Of a stretch of DNA of 28,001 nucleotides, positions 22,831-28,001 are shown in pieces. The DNA is from Deltaproteobacteria bacterium (GTDB taxonomy: Bacteria > UBA10199 > DSSB01): assembly GCA_021772695.1 (NCBI GenBank), contig JAJFLL010000230.1, forward strand, positions 1 to 28,001. Direction: 5' to 3'. The number at the start of each line of letters is the position of its first letter. Position 1 is the stretch's first letter. The position numbers and the translations under genes are program-made. The notes under the pieces were generated by a model. The model had not been told where the DNA came from. It searched no databases and was given only the letters and a program-made list of their open reading frames with translations.

Positions 22831-25518
22831 ATAGCGTAGGTTCCAGGTCCACTTGTGGAGTTCCATGACCAGCAAGACCGTAAGGGCTAGTGCGAATAAC
22901 AGTGCTCCCGTTTCGAGGTTCACCGCCTGCGTCGAGAGCAGTTTTTGGCCGAAGGGAAGATACATAAAGGCCAGGTGCACCGAAAACGCGAGCAAAGCAC
23001 CAACGACGAGAAAGGGGCTTCTCAAAGGAGAGAGGGTGAAGGCCGAGCGGGTTTCGGAACGGCAATTGCCCAAATGCACGTTTTCAAAGAGGACCATGAG
23101 CAAGAGTATTCCGTTGCGTGCGGTCTCTTCGGGCCAACCGGCCTCTAGCATCCAATAAAAAGTAGCGATGCTCACCCCGCCCATGACCACAGCTCCCACC
23201 AAAACCCGTTCCACCATCAAACGATTGAAGATCCTTTCCTTGGGAGGGCGGGGAGGTTGTTCCAATTCGTTGCCCAGTCCGGGCTCGAAGGCCAGGGCCA
23301 CGTCTTGAATGCCGTTAGTCACCAGATTCAACCAAAGCAATTGCACGGGAAGCAGGGGAAGGGGCAGGCCCATGGCGATGGATAAGGCCACCATGATGAC
23401 CTCGGCGGCGCCCGTAGAGATGAGCAGGTAAATAACGTTTCTAACGTTGTTGTAAGCGATGCGGCCTTCTTCCACTCCCGAGACGATGGTGGAAAAGTTA
23501 TCGTCGCTGATCACAATGTCGGATGCGTCACGCGCCACATCGGTCCCCGCCTTGCCCATGGCGACTCCGATGTTGGCGGTGCGCAGTGCGGGGGCGTCAT
23601 TGACGCCGTCCCCGGTCATGGCCACGAAATGCTTGTTGTGTTTGCAGGCGTCGACGATGCGGAGTTTTTCGCGGGGGGCCACCCGGGAATAGACTTTGAT
23701 ATGATGCGCTAATTCCCGCAATGCTTCGTCGTCTACCTGCTGCAATTGGGGACCGGTGAGGACTTGATCCAATGAATCGGCCAGCCCCAACTGGCGGGCG
23801 ATGGCCAAGGCGGTCAGCGGATGGTCCCCGGTGATCATGGCAACCTGGATTCCGGCCCGGTGGCAGGCGTCGATGGCCTCGGGTACTCCGGACCGCAGAG
23901 GATCGATCATGCCGACCAGGCCTAAAAACTTTAATCGTGAGGGAGCGATGGGTACCGTGTCGGGATCGATTGGCTCGTGATTCCGCTTTTCCGCCAAGGC
24001 AATGACGCGATAACCCCGTTCGGCGAGATTTTGCGCCTGTTGCAGGGCCGAATTTTGGGATTCCTCCGAATCGGTAAAATCGCACATGGACAATACTTTT
24101 TCCGGCGCTCCCTTGACCACGCTTAGGTATTCGGCTCCCACCCGGTGAAAGGAGGCGGAAAATTGATTTTCCGGTTCAAAGGGGATGCTATTCACTTGTG
24201 GGAATTGATTCCAGGATGGATCCCGGGTGACCCCGCCCTTTCGGGCCATGGTCAATAGGGCGATGTCGGTAGGATCACCCCGAAAGACCCATTGGTCGTC
24301 CCGCCGGCGGAGGTCCCCTTCGTTACACAATACGGCGGTTTGTAACAAAGGTGAGAGGGAAGGGAACTGATCGGACTTAACCTCCGATTCTTCGTATTGG
24401 ATTTTGCCGTTGGGTTCAAAGCCTTGTCCTGAAACCTTGAGACATGTGCCGCCGGATAAATAAATTTCCTGAACCGTAAGTTCATTGCAAGTCAGGGTAC
24501 CGGTCTTATCGCTTCCGATGAAAGTGCAACTGCCCAAGCCTTCTACCGCGGCGAGCTTTCTGACGATGACGCCCTTAGCGGCCATACGATTGGTGGCGAT
24601 GGCCAGGGCCACGGTCACCGCCACGGGCAGGCCTTCAGGAATGGCAGAGACCGCCAGGGCAACCGCGAAAAAGAACATCTCCTTTAACCCGTAGGCCTTG
24701 AGAAATCCTATTCCCGCCACGGCAAAGGCGGCCACCAATACGGCGAAGCCCACGATTTTGGTAAAACGTTCCAGGCGTTGCAACAGGGGTGCCTTGCCCG
24801 CCTTCGTGCCGATGACATCCATGGCCAATTGACCAATCAGCGTTTGGGTACCGGTGGTCACGACGATCCCTTCGCCGCGACCCCGCACCACGGTGGTTCC
24901 CGCAAAGACCATATTGTGCCGGTCACCTACGGGAACCATTTCAGTGCTCAGCCAATGAGGATTTTTTAATACAGACAAGGATTCTCCAGTCAGGGGAGAT
25001 TCATCGATCTCTAACCCCTTGGCCTTTAGTAAGCGAATATCTGCTGGGATCCGGTCGCCCGGTTCCAACCAGACGCGATCTCCCGGCACCACGTGTTCGG
25101 CGGAAATCTGCCGGGGTTCTTGATCCCGGCTCACCAAGGCTTCAATCTGCAAGAGTTTCTCCAAGGCCCGGCTGCTGCGATCGGCCCGCCATTCTTCGTA
25201 CCCTCCAATGATCGCGTTGATGAGCAGCACGGCCGCGATAAAGGCGGCATCGATATGTTCACCGATGAATAGCGAGACCAAGGCGGCGACCCCTAAAATA
25301 TAAATGAGGGGGCTTTGAAATTGTCTAAAGAAAATTAGAAATAGGTTGGGTGGTGCTTCACGGGGCAAGATATTGGGCCCGAATTGTTCCAGTCGGGATT
25401 GCGCCTCGGCTTCACTTAATCCGGTATCTTGGGTGTTTAGTTTGTTTAATAGTTCGGCGGGCTGAAGGCTGAACCATTGGGGACTCGGAATGCGGCCGCG
25501 GCCTGGAGCGGTTGCCAT
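22816..25518 (-). CDS. P2-type cation-transporting ATPase (Ca2+ pump-like)
   Basis: 900 residues with a full P-type set: N-terminal cation-ATPase domain, actuator TGES, phosphorylated Asp337 in DKTGT, KGAPEKVL in the nucleotide domain, TGDHP, and TGDGVNDAPAL. M4 contains SAIPEGLPVAVT, whose Pro-Glu-Gly-Leu-Pro is shared with SERCA/PMR1 pumps, and M6 has WLNLVTNGIQDVALAF with the Asn and Asp that bind cations; no CPC heavy-metal motif is present. About ten membrane helices fit. It probably exports Ca2+, though Na+ or Mn2+ cannot be excluded. No clear ribosome site precedes the ATG. It stands alone on the minus strand. Confidence 0.94.
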   Translation of the reverse strand: MATAPGRGRIPSPQWFSLQPAELLNKLNTQDTGLSEAEAQSRLEQFGPNILPREAPPNLFLIFFRQFQSPLIYILGVAALVSLFIGEHIDAAFIAAVLLINAIIGGYEEWRADRSSRALEKLLQIEALVSRDQEPRQISAEHVVPGDRVWLEPGDRIPADIRLLKAKGLEIDESPLTGESLSVLKNPHWLSTEMVPVGDRHNMVFAGTTVVRGRGEGIVVTTGTQTLIGQLAMDVIGTKAGKAPLLQRLERFTKIVGFAVLVAAFAVAGIGFLKAYGLKEMFFFAVALAVSAIPEGLPVAVTVALAIATNRMAAKGVIVRKLAAVEGLGSCTFIGSDKTGTLTCNELTVQEIYLSGGTCLKVSGQGFEPNGKIQYEESEVKSDQFPSLSPLLQTAVLCNEGDLRRRDDQWVFRGDPTDIALLTMARKGGVTRDPSWNQFPQVNSIPFEPENQFSASFHRVGAEYLSVVKGAPEKVLSMCDFTDSEESQNSALQQAQNLAERGYRVIALAEKRNHEPIDPDTVPIAPSRLKFLGLVGMIDPLRSGVPEAIDACHRAGIQVAMITGDHPLTALAIARQLGLADSLDQVLTGPQLQQVDDEALRELAHHIKVYSRVAPREKLRIVDACKHNKHFVAMTGDGVNDAPALRTANIGVAMGKAGTDVARDASDIVISDDNFSTIVSGVEEGRIAYNNVRNVIYLLISTGAAEVIMVALSIAMGLPLPLLPVQLLWLNLVTNGIQDVALAFEPGLGNELEQPPRPPKERIFNRLMVERVLVGAVVMGGVSIATFYWMLEAGWPEETARNGILLLMVLFENVHLGNCRSETRSAFTLSPLRSPFLVVGALLAFSVHLAFMYLPFGQKLLSTQAVNLETGALLFALALTVLLVMELHKWTWNLRYKNPR

Positions 25519-25858
25519 GGTTTGATTTTAAAAAGGCAGCGGCGCCAAGGCCAGAAATATCGAGAAAAATCGACGGGGCACTTTTTAATTTTTGAAAAAC
25601 TAGGGTCGATATACAAGTCCCTGCAAGGGGCGATAAACGGCTTAACTTGTTGAATCCCTTCGGCTTAAATCAATCCGTTGGCGAATCGACAAGTCCTTGG
25701 AGAAAGGATCGGCGAGTAGGAAAGAATACGGGAGTCTTCCCAGTAATATTGGCCGGTAGAGCATTAATAATTATTTTCAGGACTAGGCGGGTTGAATGTT
25801 GGAAACCGCTGCGGAATACGGATGCGATTCAACAACTTTGCCACCATTGGGGGCTTTT
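25519..25858. other. Intergenic region, no gene seen
   Basis: 340 bases between the ATPase start and the end of the VOC gene, both on the minus strand. Short frames on the plus strand run into the coding VOC gene and lack ribosome sites. No hairpin with a T run was recognised after the VOC gene. It must contain the ATPase promoter; TTGCAG, 18 bases, TAGTTT (minus) is the best but poor match. Confidence 0.5.
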
Positions 25859-26344
25859 TTATTTTCTTCGCGCAACGGCCGCCTCCAGTGCCGCGATGTC
25901 GATTTTCTTCATCGTCATCATCGCCTCGAAGGCGCGCTTCGCCTCGTCTGGGTCGGAACTCGTCGTCAATTCAAGCAACCGCCTTGGCGTGATCTGCCAG
26001 GAATAGCCCCAACGATCCTTGCACCATCCACAGGCGCTTTCCTCACCGCCATTACCGATGATGGCGTTCCAATAGCGATCCGTTTCCTCTTGGCTATCCG
26101 TAACGACCATAAAACTGACCGACTCGTTCGGTTTGAAATTCGGTCCGCCGTTCAGGCCAATAAATTTATGTCCGAGCACAGTAAACTCAACCGTTAGTTC
26201 GCTGCCTTCTTTGCCTCCTGGAAAGTCGCCAGGCGCTGCATTCATTCGCCCAACACTACTATTGGGAAACGTGGCTGCATAAAAGGCCGCCGCTTTATTC
26301 GCTTCGCCATGATCAAACCAAACGCAGGTAACAATCTCGGTCAT
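25859..26344 (-). CDS. VOC-fold protein, PhnB / 3-demethylubiquinone methyltransferase-like
   Basis: 161 residues. Opens with the strand MTEIVTCVWFDHGEANKAAAFYAATFPNS, followed by VEFTVLGHKFIGLNGGPNFKPNESVSFMV and CGWCKDRWGYSWQITPRRLLEL, which together match the glyoxalase/VOC family named after 3-demethylubiquinone-9 3-methyltransferase. Despite the name, these proteins are not proven methyltransferases and most have no assigned reaction. It is cytoplasmic, 161 residues being the usual length. A good ribosome site, AAGGAG, sits before the ATG. No operon partner is close. Confidence 0.9.
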   Translation of the reverse strand: MTEIVTCVWFDHGEANKAAAFYAATFPNSSVGRMNAAPGDFPGGKEGSELTVEFTVLGHKFIGLNGGPNFKPNESVSFMVVTDSQEETDRYWNAIIGNGGEESACGWCKDRWGYSWQITPRRLLELTTSSDPDEAKRAFEAMMTMKKIDIAALEAAVARRK

Positions 26345-26538
26345 AAGTCTTCTCCTTGCTTTGTTCGTTTAGTGGATGGTCAATAATAATGTAGTGCCAA
26401 GAAATTTGTGAGTCAGAAACCAAGTGTTAAAAAAAAATGACTCCATTAAGCACCAAATAAGACGGAGGTCTTTCCCACTCCTTTTAATTTATATCAATCG
26501 GAACCTTGACTTGCATATTTTGTAAATGAGGGGCCATA

Positions 26539-28001
26539 ATGCGCCTTATGCAATTTATTTTACGCCTCAGTGTATTGTTGGTTATCTTTGGTGGTTTCAC
26601 CGTCCCTGCTTCGGCCAGGGCGGCTATTTATACGGTGGACACCGTCGCAGACGATCCAGCTCTTACCACCTGTGACCCCGTGGCTCCCGACGATTGTTCC
26701 CTTCGGGGTGCCATCATTAATTCTAATACCTCAGGGACCTTCGATGACGTGGTCCTTCCGGCTGGGGTCTTTACCTTGGCGCTGCCGGGCACCGATGATC
26801 TTGCGGCGGTGGGGGATTTGGATGTTTATCAAAGCGTCAATATTATCGGCCAAGGCTCTAATAATACCCTCATTAATACCGCAGCCAATATGAATGATCG
26901 AATTTTTCACATTTATAGAATGGGCAAAAACTCCATCCCCCTGGTGGTATTGGATGGCCTCACCCTGTCAGGGGGTAGTGAAGAGTTAGGGGGCGGTGTT
27001 TACATTGCAGAGGGTAAGGTGACTTTTTATAAGGTGGAGGTTAGCGATAATACGGCATCCCTAAGTGGTGGTGGCGTATATAATCAATCGGGCACAGTGT
27101 TATTTCAATCCAGTCGGGTGCTGAATAATACGGCGCCGGCGGTGTTTCCCGATACGGAGTGCGGGGCAGGGATCTACAATTCGAATGGCGAGGTGGTCCT
27201 TGATAGTTCGGAGGTAAAAAACAACATCGCGGGAGCCAATGGGGGCGGCATTTACAATGACAGTGGGACGATGACCATCACCCATTCCAGTCTTATTAAT
27301 AGTAATGAAAGCACCACTCGATTTGGCGGCGGAATTTATAACGAGTCCGGCACACTGATCCTCAATGAAAATAGTCGCGTGAATTACAATACGGCTTTGG
27401 CTAACTTATTGGGCGATGGCGGGGGCATTTACAACAACGGCGGCCAAGTGGAAATAGATAACGCCAAGGTGAATTTTAACGAGGCCCAGGTCCACGGGGG
27501 TGGTGTAATAAATCGAAAGGGCATCGTGACGATCGCCAATTCCCAGATTCGAAAGAACACGGCCAATCACGGCGCCGGGCTTAGCAATTGGGCTAATTCG
27601 GGAGAATCCGCGGAAATGAGGATTTCCGGGTCCCTCATCAAGGATAATATAGCCCATTTTACGGGCGCGGGGATTCATCAATCCGCCTTGGGCGATGCCA
27701 CCGCCATTTTAAGCGTCGAAGATTCCCAAGTGATAAGAAATTCCTTCTCGGGGACTTGTGGGTTTTGCACCGAGACTGGGGGTGGGATTTTCACGGAAAG
27801 GGTCAATTTAACCTCCACGGTCGAAGTACACCTAAGCGGTTCAACCCTTAAATTTAATAAGGCCACGAAGGGCGGGGGAATTTTTAATGTGGGTTCTTTC
27901 CTGACCGTGGATTCCAGTACCCTCGCCCGAAACACGGCCATTCTGGACGGTGGCGGTATCTTCAACGATGCGCAAGTTTCAGATAATACCTTGGCGATCA
28001 T
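26539..28001 (+). CDS. Secreted right-handed beta-helix protein (C-terminus outside window)
   Basis: The frame from the ATG at 26539 stays open to the window edge: at least 487 residues. GAGG lies about 7 bases upstream. Residues 1-27 form a signal peptide (LSVLLVIFGGFTVPASARA). The mature start IYTVDTVADDP followed by CSLRGAI is the head motif of bacterial beta-helix proteins with choice-of-anchor sorting signals. About twelve coils follow, each marked by GGGIYN or a variant (GGGVYN, GAGIYN, GGGIFN, GAGLSN), spaced 24-39 residues apart; nearby strands read as 'SSxVxNNTA'. Such Pmp-like repeats form a parallel beta-helix on the cell surface. Adhesion is the usual guess; no catalytic residues are visible. 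The anchor, if any, is beyond the window. Confidence 0.88.
   Translation, partial: MRLMQFILRLSVLLVIFGGFTVPASARAAIYTVDTVADDPALTTCDPVAPDDCSLRGAIINSNTSGTFDDVVLPAGVFTLALPGTDDLAAVGDLDVYQSVNIIGQGSNNTLINTAANMNDRIFHIYRMGKNSIPLVVLDGLTLSGGSEELGGGVYIAEGKVTFYKVEVSDNTASLSGGGVYNQSGTVLFQSSRVLNNTAPAVFPDTECGAGIYNSNGEVVLDSSEVKNNIAGANGGGIYNDSGTMTITHSSLINSNESTTRFGGGIYNESGTLILNENSRVNYNTALANLLGDGGGIYNNGGQVEIDNAKVNFNEAQVHGGGVINRKGIVTIANSQIRKNTANHGAGLSNWANSGESAEMRISGSLIKDNIAHFTGAGIHQSALGDATAILSVEDSQVIRNSFSGTCGFCTETGGGIFTERVNLTSTVEVHLSGSTLKFNKATKGGGIFNVGSFLTVDSSTLARNTAILDGGGIFNDAQVSDNTLAI

Noticed and set aside
23597..24085. Minus-strand 162-residue frame within the P-type ATPase
   Set aside because: Alternative frame of a strongly conserved coding region; Arg/Gly/His-rich content is typical of an out-of-frame reading.
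25647..26006. Plus-strand 119-residue frame upstream of and across the VOC gene
   Set aside because: Half of it is antisense to the VOC gene, and there is no ribosome site or motif.
26980..27990. Regularly spaced GGxGGxATxTxxAA-like units that could be read as a DNA repeat array or CRISPR
   Set aside because: Unit spacing is irregular and varies in codon choice; it is explained by GGGIYN coils of one open protein frame.

Overview
This 28-kb window comes from a Gram-negative bacterial chromosome. Six or so genes encode probable lipoproteins or exported proteins, one encodes an outer-membrane-type beta-barrel, and a periplasm-facing MsrA and a long secreted beta-helix protein are also present. 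No rRNA, tRNA, CRISPR array, transposase or phage gene was seen. The mix (glutamate-pathway HemL, Big-fold and CSLRGAI/GGGIYN beta-helix exported proteins, a DUF3604-PpiC-HupE cluster) resembles free-living deltaproteobacterium-like lineages. That placement is inference; no phylogenetic marker gene is in the window.

Layout. 1-3.4 kb (minus): an operon-like run of hemL, a patatin-like lipase and a zinc alcohol dehydrogenase cut by the window edge. 3.4-5.8 kb (plus): a consensus-like promoter, a small exported Big-fold protein overlapping a nucleoside phosphorylase, then an unknown lipoprotein and a strong terminator. 5.9-8.3 kb: htpX (plus) faces msrA, a YggU/DUF167 protein, a DUF1328 membrane peptide and a CsbD-like protein (minus). 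This is a cluster with an envelope and protein stress-repair flavour. 8.3-11 kb: an AT-rich regulatory stretch with phased GTCTA repeats, an unknown membrane-anchored protein, a tiny cysteine-rich secreted peptide on the minus strand, a beta-barrel protein and a Lys/His/Tyr-rich secreted protein. 11-12.9 kb (minus): the ABC-F ATPase uup.

13.3-18.5 kb (plus): a possible 33-residue leader ORF, a PAS/HisKA_3 sensor kinase overlapping (ATGA) a NarL/LuxR response regulator, a spacer with a perfect 15-bp palindrome and an AT-rich inverted repeat, then two lipoproteins: an alpha/beta hydrolase with a Thr where the nucleophilic Ser is expected, and a PQQ-type beta-propeller resembling polyvinyl alcohol dehydrogenase but lacking haem c. 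Dehydrogenase plus hydrolase is the arrangement known for polyvinyl alcohol breakdown, so this block may be a regulated surface system for oxidising and cleaving a polyol or polyketone-like substrate. It is the most interesting system in the window.

18.6-22.4 kb (minus): DUF3604 metal-dependent protein, PpiC-type prolyl isomerase and HupE/UreJ membrane protein in one unit. 22.8-25.5 kb (minus): a P2-type cation ATPase. 25.9-26.3 kb (minus): a VOC/PhnB-like protein. 26.5 kb to the end (plus): the N-terminal 487 residues of a secreted right-handed beta-helix protein that runs off the window.
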